From: JAIVGV01 sp032229975
GTDB taxonomy: Bacteria; Acidobacteriota; Blastocatellia; Pyrinomonadales; Pyrinomonadaceae
Assembly (NCBI GenBank): GCA_032229975.1
Contig: JAVXVG010000008.1
Coordinates: forward strand, 124,001-188,000
Direction of reading: 5' to 3'
Length of the DNA: 64,000 bases
Shown here: piece after piece, positions 1-6,800 of the stretch
How the letters are laid out: each line of letters begins with the position of its first letter
Numbering within the stretch: position 1 is the first letter of the stretch
Made by a program: the position numbers and the translations under genes
Notes under the pieces: model-generated
What the model was told of the DNA's origin: nothing
Seen by the model: the letters and a program-made list of their open reading frames with translations, nothing else
Database searches by the model: none

Positions 1-2
1 TG

Positions 3-311
3 CCGGACTTCGACGCTGTCGCACGCGCGCTCGACATTGAGAAGGGAAGGGCCGCTCGCGCAGACCTCGAAGCTCTAGCCTCCGCACTCGAAGCCTTTCG
101 ACGCGAGCGCGGCTTCTACGTCGTCGCCGACAACGAGATCGTGCTCGTCGATCTCCTCAACCCGCGCTACACCCCGCGCTTCATCCGCGTCGATCCGTGG
201 CATCACGCTTACGGCTACGTTGGCACGCGCGACGCCTACACGATCCGCTCCGACGGCGCGGACGGCAAGCCTCACACGCCCGACGACATCGAGCGACGCG
301 GCGGACGTTGA
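3..311 (+). CDS. GspG-type pseudopilin, C-terminal part (5' end outside window)
   Basis: The frame is open from the window edge to the TGA at 309-311 and gives about 102 residues. The reading matches the C-terminal half of major type II secretion pseudopilins: an amphipathic stretch with ADLEALASALEAFRRERGFY, then VDPWHHAYGY where the family has DPWG-x-Y-Y, and a final SDGADGKPHTPDDI, which resembles the family's calcium-loop ending S-DG-GT-DDI. The N-terminal methylated helix lies outside the window. It could be a type II secretion pseudopilin or a related type IV pilin-like protein. The VDLLNPRYTPRFIRV segment replaces the usual short loop. Family confident, exact role unknown. Confidence 0.7.
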   Translation, partial: PDFDAVARALDIEKGRAARADLEALASALEAFRRERGFYVVADNEIVLVDLLNPRYTPRFIRVDPWHHAYGYVGTRDAYTIRSDGADGKPHTPDDIERRGGR

Positions 312-368
312 CGAGCCGCGCTATTCGCCGTCACCTCCAGCGACTTGTTGGGCAACGACGATCCTCTG

Positions 369-1214
369 CTACTTGTTTGCCGTCGGCTTGAACACCGCAC
401 GAAAAGCCTTGAGCGCGGCCGGATGATAAATGGTGGAATGTTTCTCGTCCGGCATCTTCTCGTAATGCCATTGGAGATCGGCAGGCGCATTCTTGCCGAG
501 CGCGTCCGCGAGCCGTTGCGTGGCTCCGATGTGAAGGTCATCGTCGCTGCTCGCAAAATACAGAGTCTTCTTCAGCTTCGGTCGCGCACGCAGTAGCTCG
601 CCCGCGCCGTTGACCAGCTTTTGATCGTTCCACCAGAGGCTCGGATCAAAGGCGAGATAAGTATCAAACAGATCGGGTTCGAGAAGAAAAGTCTCCATGA
701 CGAATAATCCGGCAAGAGACTCGCCCACAATCGCCGTCTCATCCGTCGTGCGATAACGACTTTTTACCTGCGGCATCAACTCATCGCGAATGAACTTCCT
801 AAACGCCTCGGAGCCTCCCACACGCTTTGCGATCTTTTTATCATTCTCGTTTTCGGTAGGGCCGGTCATGTCGCGCCGACGCTCTGTATTCTCGATCCCC
901 ACCAGCAGGAATGGCCGCATCGTCCCGTTGCCAACCGAGACTTGCACGAGACCGGCCACGTGCAGAAAATCCTCAGCCATGCCACCATCCGGCATGTACA
1001 GCACGGGCAGTCGCGCATTGGGAGATTCCGCATAGCCGAGTGGCAGATAGACGTTGATGCGGCGCGTCTCGCTCAGAATCTTTGAATCGATGGTGAATGT
1101 CTCGCCGATAACTAAGGGCCCGGCCTTATCAACGACAACTGCCCGCACGCTGAGTATGGGAAAGAGCAGGCCCAAAATAAGAACAGCCGCCGGAATCAGA
1201 CGAAATCTGATCAC
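369..1214 (-). CDS. Secreted esterase of the putative-esterase (IroE/Fes-like) alpha/beta hydrolase family
   Basis: About 281 residues. The N-terminus is a hydrophobic signal sequence (LIPAAVLILGLLFPILSV), so the enzyme is probably periplasmic or exported. INVYLPLGY and LPVLYMPDG are typical of the esterase family strands near the oxyanion region, and the nucleophile elbow GESLAG carries Ser near residue 166. The C-terminal EKHSTIYH supplies a candidate catalytic His. The start is placed at a GTG at 1214 because AGGAGGT (1221-1227) sits 6 nt upstream of it; the longer frame to 1244 lacks such a site. Substrate is not evident; relatives hydrolyse ferric enterobactin or other esters. Confidence 0.82.
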   Translation of the reverse strand: MIRFRLIPAAVLILGLLFPILSVRAVVVDKAGPLVIGETFTIDSKILSETRRINVYLPLGYAESPNARLPVLYMPDGGMAEDFLHVAGLVQVSVGNGTMRPFLLVGIENTERRRDMTGPTENENDKKIAKRVGGSEAFRKFIRDELMPQVKSRYRTTDETAIVGESLAGLFVMETFLLEPDLFDTYLAFDPSLWWNDQKLVNGAGELLRARPKLKKTLYFASSDDDLHIGATQRLADALGKNAPADLQWHYEKMPDEKHSTIYHPAALKAFRAVFKPTANK

Positions 1215-1582
1215 TCTACTACCTCCTGAATAAATGCTAACCATCTCGATGTTCAGCTATTGATTAACGCGAATCTGTCCAGATAATACTCCAAGTCGCC
1301 CTGTTAGCCGGAGCTATTTCATGTAGCGCTCGCCTAGAGCGTGCTATCTGGAATGATTCCGGTTAATCCCGCTTTGGATGTACAAAGCCGTGTGCTCTGC
1401 CGCGTAGCGCGCAGGGCTTTTTTCTTGACGCTCTCGCGCAGCGTCTGCTAGGTTTCAAATGTGACCTTTGAAGGGAGGTCGCGAAGCGAAAAGCTCACGC
1501 CCCGCGTCGTTACCCCGCGCCGCGCGCGGTTCGGTTGAAGCGGCCCCCTTTTGTAACGACGCAACACCCCACGGAGTAAACC
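1215..1582. other. Divergent intergenic region with structured segment
   Basis: No convincing gene. On the plus strand it holds an inverted pair CCAGATA (1279-1285) / TATCTGG (1345-1351) enclosing a smaller TAGCGCTC...GAGCGTGCTA stem, followed about 30 nt later by the terminator at 1384-1424. I matched it to no known RNA class. Nothing visible from 1425 to 1572. Confidence 0.35.
1384..1424 (+). terminator. Rho-independent terminator
   Basis: A 12-position stem with one mismatch (AAAGCCGTGTGC at 1384-1395 against GCGCAGGGCTTT at 1409-1420) with an 11-15 nt loop is followed by TTT. It faces the plus strand but no plus-strand gene ends nearby, so it may end a short transcript or sit in the leader of the response-regulator gene at 1583. 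Confidence 0.55.
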
Positions 1583-3112
1583 TTGTCCACGGCACGCCGC
1601 ACGCTGCTCATCGCCGACGACTCGCCGACAGTCCAGAAGGTTGTGAGCCTCACGTTCGCAGACGAGGGCTACCACGTCATCGCCGTCGGCACGGGCGCGC
1701 AGGCCCTCGCAGAGATTGAGCGCGAAGTGCCCGACGTTTTACTCGCGGACGTGCACATGCCCGCGCCCGGCGGCTACGAGTTGTGCGCGCGCGTCAAGCG
1801 CGAAGAGCGCACGCGCAACGTTCCGGTCGTGCTGCTCGTGGGCGCGTTTGAACCTTTCGATGAAGCGGAGGCGCGCACATCAGGCGCGGACGAAGTCTTG
1901 ACCAAACCATTCCAATCGATACGCGACCTCGTCAACAAAGTGGGCGGCCTGCTCGGCGGTCAACCCGAAGCAGCGCACGCGGACGAACGCAGAGACGACG
2001 ACGCACCGATCCGCGATGACGGGCCCGCCACTCGCGCGACCGAGGCGACAACCGTCTCAAGCACTAACGCGATGAGTGAATCAATGAACGACCCGACGCA
2101 CGCTGCCGCTTCCATCGACGCGAGCGCGCAAGCGCACGATGCCGCGCACGCCTACACGGACTTGGACATGGACGACGCAAACATCGAGACCGTTCCCGCC
2201 GCCGCCTTCGACGCGCGCGCGTCCGCGCACTCCGCGGAGACCTTCACCGAAGACGCGTTTGATTCTTTCGCCGTCTCCGCCACGACGAGTGGCCCTCACT
2301 CACAGGCCCACAGCTTCGAGGCGCGCGTCGCCGCAGCCGCCGCAGCCGACGACACGCTGCTCGAACTCGGCGACATTGACTCGAACCCCGCGCGATCAAA
2401 CACGACCGACGATGACTTCGTGCTCGACTTCGATGGCGACGACTCAAATACCAACGCGACGCAACGCAACGCCGCCGACGAGCACGCTTATGAAGAGAGG
2501 GCCGCTTACGTCGAGCCGTCTCGCGGCGCGCATGCATTTGACGAATCGACCCACGCCGCATCGTCTCAAGACTCATCGGCTTATCAAGAGTCAACTCATG
2601 TCGAGTCGTCTTACATCGAGCCTTATAGCGAGCCGACTTTTTCGGAGGACGCGCCGTCAGCCGTCGAGATGCAATCCGCCGGGAGCGTGTCGATGGCGGA
2701 GCCGTCCGTCATGTGGGACGCGGCGCAGGAGTTTGCTCCCTCGCCCGATGCCATCACAGAACCCGTCCCTGCTCCCGCGTGGGAAGAGCCGGAAGTGCGC
2801 GCGATGACTTTCGATGACGCTGGCGCGCACATCGCAGCCGACGAAGACGTTTACACCCCGCGCGAAGCGAACGCACAAGACGATGGGCCGGTCGCGACAG
2901 CGACGAGCGTCGCACGCACTTCAGACTCGCAGCCCGTGTCTGAAAGCGGAGGCGCGCAGCTCTCGCCTGAGACGGTTGACGCCATCGCGCGTCGCGTCGT
3001 CGAGTTGCTCTCGGATCGCGCCGTCAGAGAGATCGCGTGGGAAGTCGTTCCCGATCTCGCGGAGCGCATTATCCGCCAGCGACTCGAAGAAGAACGCACG
3101 CGCGCAGAGTAA
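1583..3112 (+). CDS. Response regulator receiver protein with long acidic low-complexity tail
   Basis: 509 residues starting at TTG with GGAG 6 nt upstream. Residues 5-120 are a CheY-like receiver domain: acidic pair in ADDSP (D12, D13), phospho-acceptor Asp56 in LLADVHMP, and Lys108 in TKPF. The usual Thr/Ser before the fourth strand end appears replaced (LLVGAFE). From about residue 130 to 450 the chain is Ala/Asp/Glu/Ser/His-rich and looks disordered; no output domain is visible. The last 55 residues (SPETVDAIARRVVELLSDRAVREIAWEVVP...) form a predicted helical segment that may mediate binding. It stands alone with no histidine kinase next to it. Partner and output unknown. Confidence 0.8.
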   Translation: MSTARRTLLIADDSPTVQKVVSLTFADEGYHVIAVGTGAQALAEIEREVPDVLLADVHMPAPGGYELCARVKREERTRNVPVVLLVGAFEPFDEAEARTSGADEVLTKPFQSIRDLVNKVGGLLGGQPEAAHADERRDDDAPIRDDGPATRATEATTVSSTNAMSESMNDPTHAAASIDASAQAHDAAHAYTDLDMDDANIETVPAAAFDARASAHSAETFTEDAFDSFAVSATTSGPHSQAHSFEARVAAAAAADDTLLELGDIDSNPARSNTTDDDFVLDFDGDDSNTNATQRNAADEHAYEERAAYVEPSRGAHAFDESTHAASSQDSSAYQESTHVESSYIEPYSEPTFSEDAPSAVEMQSAGSVSMAEPSVMWDAAQEFAPSPDAITEPVPAPAWEEPEVRAMTFDDAGAHIAADEDVYTPREANAQDDGPVATATSVARTSDSQPVSESGGAQLSPETVDAIARRVVELLSDRAVREIAWEVVPDLAERIIRQRLEEERTRAE

Positions 3113-3143
3113 GACGGCGCGGGCCATCAACGAACAAGCTCGT

Positions 3144-3195
3144 GAAAGCTCAATGGCCCGGAAGTTTTTTCAAACTTCCGGGCCATTGAGCTTTC
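3144..3195. terminator. Bidirectional terminator, perfect 24-bp hairpin
   Basis: Arms 3144-3167 and 3172-3195 are exactly complementary with a TTTC loop. It lies between the convergent response-regulator gene and the xdhC-type gene. Confidence 0.8.
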
Positions 3196-3219
3196 ATTGC
3201 GATCCTTTGAGCTGTTGCT

Positions 3220-4107
3220 TCACGTGCGACGCCAAGCGGAGAGCGGCGCGCACGAGCCGCCGCGTCGTTCGGCGACGATCTCCGCGAGGATCGAGAGGGC
3301 CACCTCTTCGGGTGTGACCGCGCCGATGTCCAACCCCACGGGCGCGCGCACCTCGCGCAATAATTCTTCCGCGATGCCCGCCTCACGCAAACGTTCGAGC
3401 ACGATGTTCGTCCGACGCCTGCTCCCGATCATGCCGACGTAATCGGGTTGCGCCGCGAGCGCCGCGCCCAGACACTCTTCGTCCTCGTTGTGCCCGCGCG
3501 TGACGACCGCGACCGACACGCCGCGCCCTGCGCCCACCGCATCGCGCACGGCTCGTGCCCACCCCTCAGTCGCAGCGACGAGCGCGATCCCTTCGTCCGG
3601 GAAACGCGCGCGCGTAACGAAGTCGGCACGGTCGTCGATCAATGTGACGCGATAGCCTAGAGAGAGCGCAAGCCGCGCGAGCGATGCGCCGACGTGGCCC
3701 GCGCCGCACACGACGACGTGCGGCTCTGTCTCCACGCGCTCGAATAACACGCGCGCGCCGCGCCACTCTTGAAGCGTGGGCGCGAACTCTTCAACCTTCT
3801 GCGTGACTGCCTCGGCGCGCGTCGAGAGGAAATTGATCGCGCGCGCCGCGACTGCCTCGTCGATCTGCGCGTCGCCGAAACTCCCGACGTGCTCGCCCGC
3901 TTCAACACGCACGAGCAACTTCGCTCCGGCCGCGCGTGGCCCTTCGACGAGAGTTGCGAGCGCGGCGCACGCGCCTTCGCGCAACACTCGCTGGATTGCC
4001 TCGGCGAGAGTGTGGGGATCGGAGTCGCGCGCGGCGTCGCGAGTCGTCGCGTCTTGTGTGCGTGCGTTGTGCGTGTGCTTGTCGCGCGTGTCGCGTGCGT
4101 CGCTCAT
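3220..4107 (-). CDS. XdhC/CoxI family protein (molybdenum-hydroxylase maturation factor)
   Basis: 295 residues. An N-terminal low-complexity stretch rich in Asp, Arg and Thr is followed by a degenerate XdhC/CoxI domain (about 30-100) and a C-terminal Rossmann fold domain (PHVVVCGAGHVGASLARLA, then TLIDDRADFVTRARFP). GMIGSRRRTNIVLERLREAG and RAPVGLDIGAVTPEEVALSILAEIVAERRGG are hallmark XdhC C-terminal blocks. The family inserts sulfurated molybdenum cofactor into xanthine dehydrogenase-type enzymes. Its start overlaps the stop of the DUF962 gene by ATGA (4104-4107), so the two are translationally coupled. No molybdenum hydroxylase subunits lie in the window. Confidence 0.88.
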   Translation of the reverse strand: MSDARDTRDKHTHNARTQDATTRDAARDSDPHTLAEAIQRVLREGACAALATLVEGPRAAGAKLLVRVEAGEHVGSFGDAQIDEAVAARAINFLSTRAEAVTQKVEEFAPTLQEWRGARVLFERVETEPHVVVCGAGHVGASLARLALSLGYRVTLIDDRADFVTRARFPDEGIALVAATEGWARAVRDAVGAGRGVSVAVVTRGHNEDEECLGAALAAQPDYVGMIGSRRRTNIVLERLREAGIAEELLREVRAPVGLDIGAVTPEEVALSILAEIVAERRGGSCAPLSAWRRT

Positions 4108-4433
4108 TTCCGGGCCGGTTGCTCGTCGGCGACAGGCGCGGCGCGCTGATCAACCTTGCCAATGCCGATGGAGGCAAGCGCACGACGCGCGAGCCACGCG
4201 GGCCCTACGAGCAGATAGAGCGGGTTGCGGAAGAACGCGGGCTGATTGCCTTCGATGAAGTGACCGACGAACTGCAAGACCCAACCCGTGATGAAGAGCG
4301 CAAGCGCCCAACGCCAGTTGAAGAAGAAGAGCGGCAGCGAGACGACGATCAACGGGATGCCGAACGTGTGCGACAGCCGGTTCAAAGGATGCTGGTGCTT
4401 CGCCTTGTACTCTTCGATGAAGGATGCTGGCAT
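4104..4433 (-). CDS. DUF962 / Mpo1-like small membrane protein
   Basis: About 109 residues. FIEEYKAKHQHPLNRLSHTFGIPLIV and QFVGHFIEGNQPAFFRNPLYLLVGPAWL are the two signature blocks of the DUF962 family (YGL010w/Mpo1, a 2-hydroxy fatty acid dioxygenase in yeast), including the H-x3-R-x2-H and GH-x2-EGNQPA motifs. Two to three hydrophobic segments are present. Start chosen at 4433 because GGAG lies 6 nt upstream; a frame beginning 39 nt earlier would start inside the repeat element at 4453-4530. It is inserted between the two XdhC-type genes; a functional link is not obvious. Confidence 0.82.
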   Translation of the reverse strand: MPASFIEEYKAKHQHPLNRLSHTFGIPLIVVSLPLFFFNWRWALALFITGWVLQFVGHFIEGNQPAFFRNPLYLLVGPAWLARRALASIGIGKVDQRAAPVADEQPARK

Positions 4434-4452
4434 CAGAATCTCCGTGGCGGAC

Positions 4453-4530
4453 AGTCTAGAGTCTGGAGTCACAAGTCGTGAGTCAAAACTTTTCTCAGAC
4501 GAGTTGACTTGAGACTCCAGACTCTAGACT
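4453..4530. repeat. Heptad-arm intercistronic hairpin, AGTCNNN type
   Basis: The left arm (from 4453) is five consecutive 7-nt units of form AGTCNNN; the right arm (to 4530) is four such units on the opposite strand. The outer 17-18 nt of the arms are complementary. It lies 15 nt after the stop of the gene at 4546 and just before the DUF962 start. Confidence 0.85.
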
Positions 4531-4545
4531 TTTTCTCCCCGCCTG

Positions 4546-4896
4546 TCACTCATCATGATTTACGATCTTACCATTCCACACGTCGATGAAGATTTCCATG
4601 ATGCCGCCGCAGACCATGCCCTCTTCGCTTGCCTCGTCAGCCGTGAGACTGAACTTGTGGAGCGCGGAGCTTCCGTTGCGTAAACTTTCGCGCGCCTCGG
4701 CCCAGACCTCCGCTTCGATGCAGCCGCCGCCGACCGTGCCTGCGGTTGCGCCGTCCGCGAAGAAGAGCATCTTCGCGCCGCGACGTTGCGGTGTTGAGCC
4801 GCGCGTGTGCGCCACAGTCGCGACGACGACGCGCTCGCCGCGCGCCTGTGCCTCGCCGATCAGTCGATAGAGTTCGAGTTGTGAGATCGTTGACAT
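4546..4896 (-). CDS. Stand-alone XdhC/CoxI N-terminal domain protein
   Basis: 116 residues covering only the N-terminal XdhC_CoxI domain: VVVATVAHTRGSTPQRRGAKMLFFADG, then the glycine cluster GTVGGGCIEAEVWAEA, and MVCGGIMEIFIDVW at the end. In many bacteria this domain is joined to the Rossmann domain in one XdhC; here it is separate from the fuller homologue at 3220-4107. CGG in MVCGG is conserved. Presumed role is molybdenum-cofactor handling for a hydroxylase located elsewhere. Both its ends abut heptad hairpins (4453-4530 and 4904-4990). Confidence 0.85.
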   Translation of the reverse strand: MSTISQLELYRLIGEAQARGERVVVATVAHTRGSTPQRRGAKMLFFADGATAGTVGGGCIEAEVWAEARESLRNGSSALHKFSLTADEASEEGMVCGGIMEIFIDVWNGKIVNHDE

Positions 4897-4903
4897 TGAA
4901 AAC

Positions 4904-4990
4904 GAAAACGATGAACGCGGAGCGATGAATGATGAACGGGAAGTAGAATTGACTTAACTTCGTCGTTCATCGTTCCTACTTCATCGTTCA
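4904..4990. repeat. Heptad-arm intercistronic hairpin, GAACGAT/ACGATGA type
   Basis: Both arms are runs of 7-nt units (ACGATGA-like on the plus strand at about 4908-4944, complementary units at about 4956-4990). The TGA stop of the coiled-coil gene (4988-4990) is the first base triplet of the element. Confidence 0.82.
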
Positions 4991-5806
4991 CATCGGTGGC
5001 GTCGGAGTCGGCTCCGGCGACGCAGTTGTGCGTGGCGCGGTGCGCGCGCGTGGGGCGGCGGTCGTGCCCGTATTGGCGTCGGTTTCGCCTTCGGTCTCGC
5101 GGCGCATGGCGTCTTCGAGTTCGGCGCGGACGCGGTCGGCGAGTTGCGTGGCATCGTTGAGAGATTTTTCGAGCTGCGTGCGGCGCATGCCCTGCACGTC
5201 GAGCTGCGACTGCACGCGTTTCTTCTCGTTGTCGTATTGACGGCGCAAGGCGTCGCGCGCCTCGTCGGGCCGGAACGTGCCGGAGGTGGCGAGTTGTCGA
5301 TCTAAATTTTCAGGCCTCATCGCATCGTCCAACTGTTCGACCCTCGCCTGCAAGTTCGCCTGCTTCTCCATCACGTCTGTCATCTGCGCCTGCAAAGCCT
5401 CGACGCGCTGCTCTGCTCGCGTCAAACGCTCCTGAAGTAGATCGGTGCGACGCTGCTTCTCCATCTCGCCCATGCGCTTGTTCAGTTGCGTGACCTCGTT
5501 CGTCAGCTGCTTGACGGAGCGATTCGCGGCGTCAGCGTTCGTGTCCGTCTGGCCCCCGGTGCGGCGCGTGTTGCTGTTGCTATTAGCGCGCGACGGATCG
5601 TCCTGCTGCTGATCGTCCGCGCTGCTAACGAGTCGCGGGTCGCCTGTCGCCGTCGGGCTCGGCGCGGGCACGTAAGTCGGACTCACGGGATTCGTCGCGC
5701 GTCGCGAGCGTCTGCGCCTCTGCGCCTGCACACCGACGACACTCGCGACGAGCGACAACACGAGCGCGCACAAGATGACGACTTTAAAAGTTGTTCGAGC
5801 TGGCAT
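4988..5806 (-). CDS. Secreted coiled-coil protein, function unknown
   Basis: About 272 residues. A signal sequence (TFKVVILCALVLSLVASVVGVQAQ) precedes a basic RRRRSRR patch, a Pro/Ser/Thr/Asn-rich linker, and then a long predicted coiled coil from about residue 95 to 240 (VKQLTNEVTQLNKRMGEME..., AEQRVEALQAQMTDVMEKQANLQARVEQL). The tail is Thr/Pro/Ala-rich and ends TPTPPM. No enzyme motif. Start at 5806 chosen because GGAGG lies 6 nt upstream; the longer frame begins 21 nt earlier without one. It may be a cell-envelope structural or scaffold protein. Confidence 0.7.
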   Translation of the reverse strand: MPARTTFKVVILCALVLSLVASVVGVQAQRRRRSRRATNPVSPTYVPAPSPTATGDPRLVSSADDQQQDDPSRANSNSNTRRTGGQTDTNADAANRSVKQLTNEVTQLNKRMGEMEKQRRTDLLQERLTRAEQRVEALQAQMTDVMEKQANLQARVEQLDDAMRPENLDRQLATSGTFRPDEARDALRRQYDNEKKRVQSQLDVQGMRRTQLEKSLNDATQLADRVRAELEDAMRRETEGETDANTGTTAAPRARTAPRTTASPEPTPTPPM

Positions 5807-5822
5807 GGCGAACCTCCGAAGA

Positions 5823-5908
5823 AGCATTCAGCAATCAGCACTCAGCTTTAAGCAGTCAGTCCTGCGACATCATCCGATTCGGTTTGGCTGACTGCTGAGT
5901 GCTTCAAT
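5823..5908. repeat. Heptad-arm intercistronic hairpin, AGCANTC type
   Basis: Left arm 5823-5859 is five to six 7-nt units of form AGCNNTC; right arm 5884-5908 carries the complementary units. It sits between the nadC end and the start of the coiled-coil gene. The same heptamer family recurs at 22958-23076. Confidence 0.82.
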
Positions 5909-5917
5909 ATCAATCTT

Positions 5918-5938
5918 ACACGCCTGTCTGCGGCGTGT
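5918..5938 (-). terminator. Short hairpin after nadC
   Basis: ACACGCC (5918-5924) pairs with GGCGTGT (5932-5938) around a 7-nt loop, 8 nt past the nadC stop on the minus strand. The T-run is poor, so termination is uncertain. Confidence 0.45.
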
Positions 5939-5945
5939 GTTCCCG

Positions 5946-6800
5946 TTAACCCGGCTGAATCTTGAAGCTGATGTTCATGGCGCGCGCAGATTGCGTGAGC
6001 GCGCCGACGCTGATGAGATCGACGCCTGCCTCCGCATAGGCCCGCACGTTCTCAAGACGGATGTCGCCCGAAGATTCGAGCAGCACCGAGGGCGACAACT
6101 CGCGCGCGAGCTTCGCAAATCGCGCCGTGTCTTCGGGCGACAGGTTGTCTAAGAGCAGAATGTTCGCGCCATCTTCAATCGCCTCGCGCAAGTCTTTCTC
6201 GTTCGCGATCTCGACCTCGATCTTGTGCAAGTGGCCCACCGATTCTTTCGCGCGCCGCACAGCCGCGCCCACTCCGCCTGCGAGCGCAATATGATTGTCT
6301 TTGATGAGCACGCCGTCGTCGAGACCGAAGCGATGATTGCGCCCGCCCGCCGCCTGCACCGCATACTTCTCAAGCATACGAAGGCCCGGAGTGGTCTTGC
6401 GCGTATCGACGATGACGGCGTTCGTGCCCTCGACCGCGCGGACGAATTGACGTGTGAGCGTCGCGATGCCCGAAAGTCTCTGCAAGAGATTCAACGCGAG
6501 ACGTTCGCCTGCGAGCAGCACGTCGGCGAAGCCGTTGGTGCGCGCGATGACTTTGCCCGCTTCGATCTCTTCGCCATCGGAGACGAAGGATTCGAGTTGC
6601 TGCTGCGAATCCAAAGTGGCGAAGACCGACTCGGCGGCTTCGAGACCGGCCACAGTCATCGCTTCTTTCGCGACGAAGCGACCGCGCGCGTGCGCGTTGC
6701 GTTTGATGCACGCCTGCGTCGTGATGTCGCCGCGCCCTAAATCTTCGCTGAGGAACGCACCGATCTGCGAGAAGAGCGCGCCTTCGTCCATCCAAGTCAT
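5946..6800 (-). CDS. nadC: Nicotinate-nucleotide pyrophosphorylase (carboxylating)
   Basis: 284 residues, the usual length for quinolinate phosphoribosyltransferase. It converts quinolinate and PRPP to nicotinate mononucleotide in de novo NAD synthesis. EDLGRGDITTQ is at the N-terminus; the active-site blocks ERLALNLLQRLSGIATLT, DTRKTTPGLRMLEKYAV, GGRNHRFGLDDGVLIKDNH and the C-terminal LLLDNLSPED, LESSGDIRLENVRAYAEAGVDLISVGALT are all present with their basic and acidic residues. ATG overlaps the valS stop by ATGA (6797-6800), so it is coupled to valS. No other nad genes are adjacent. Confidence 0.96.
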   Translation of the reverse strand: MTWMDEGALFSQIGAFLSEDLGRGDITTQACIKRNAHARGRFVAKEAMTVAGLEAAESVFATLDSQQQLESFVSDGEEIEAGKVIARTNGFADVLLAGERLALNLLQRLSGIATLTRQFVRAVEGTNAVIVDTRKTTPGLRMLEKYAVQAAGGRNHRFGLDDGVLIKDNHIALAGGVGAAVRRAKESVGHLHKIEVEIANEKDLREAIEDGANILLLDNLSPEDTARFAKLARELSPSVLLESSGDIRLENVRAYAEAGVDLISVGALTQSARAMNISFKIQPG

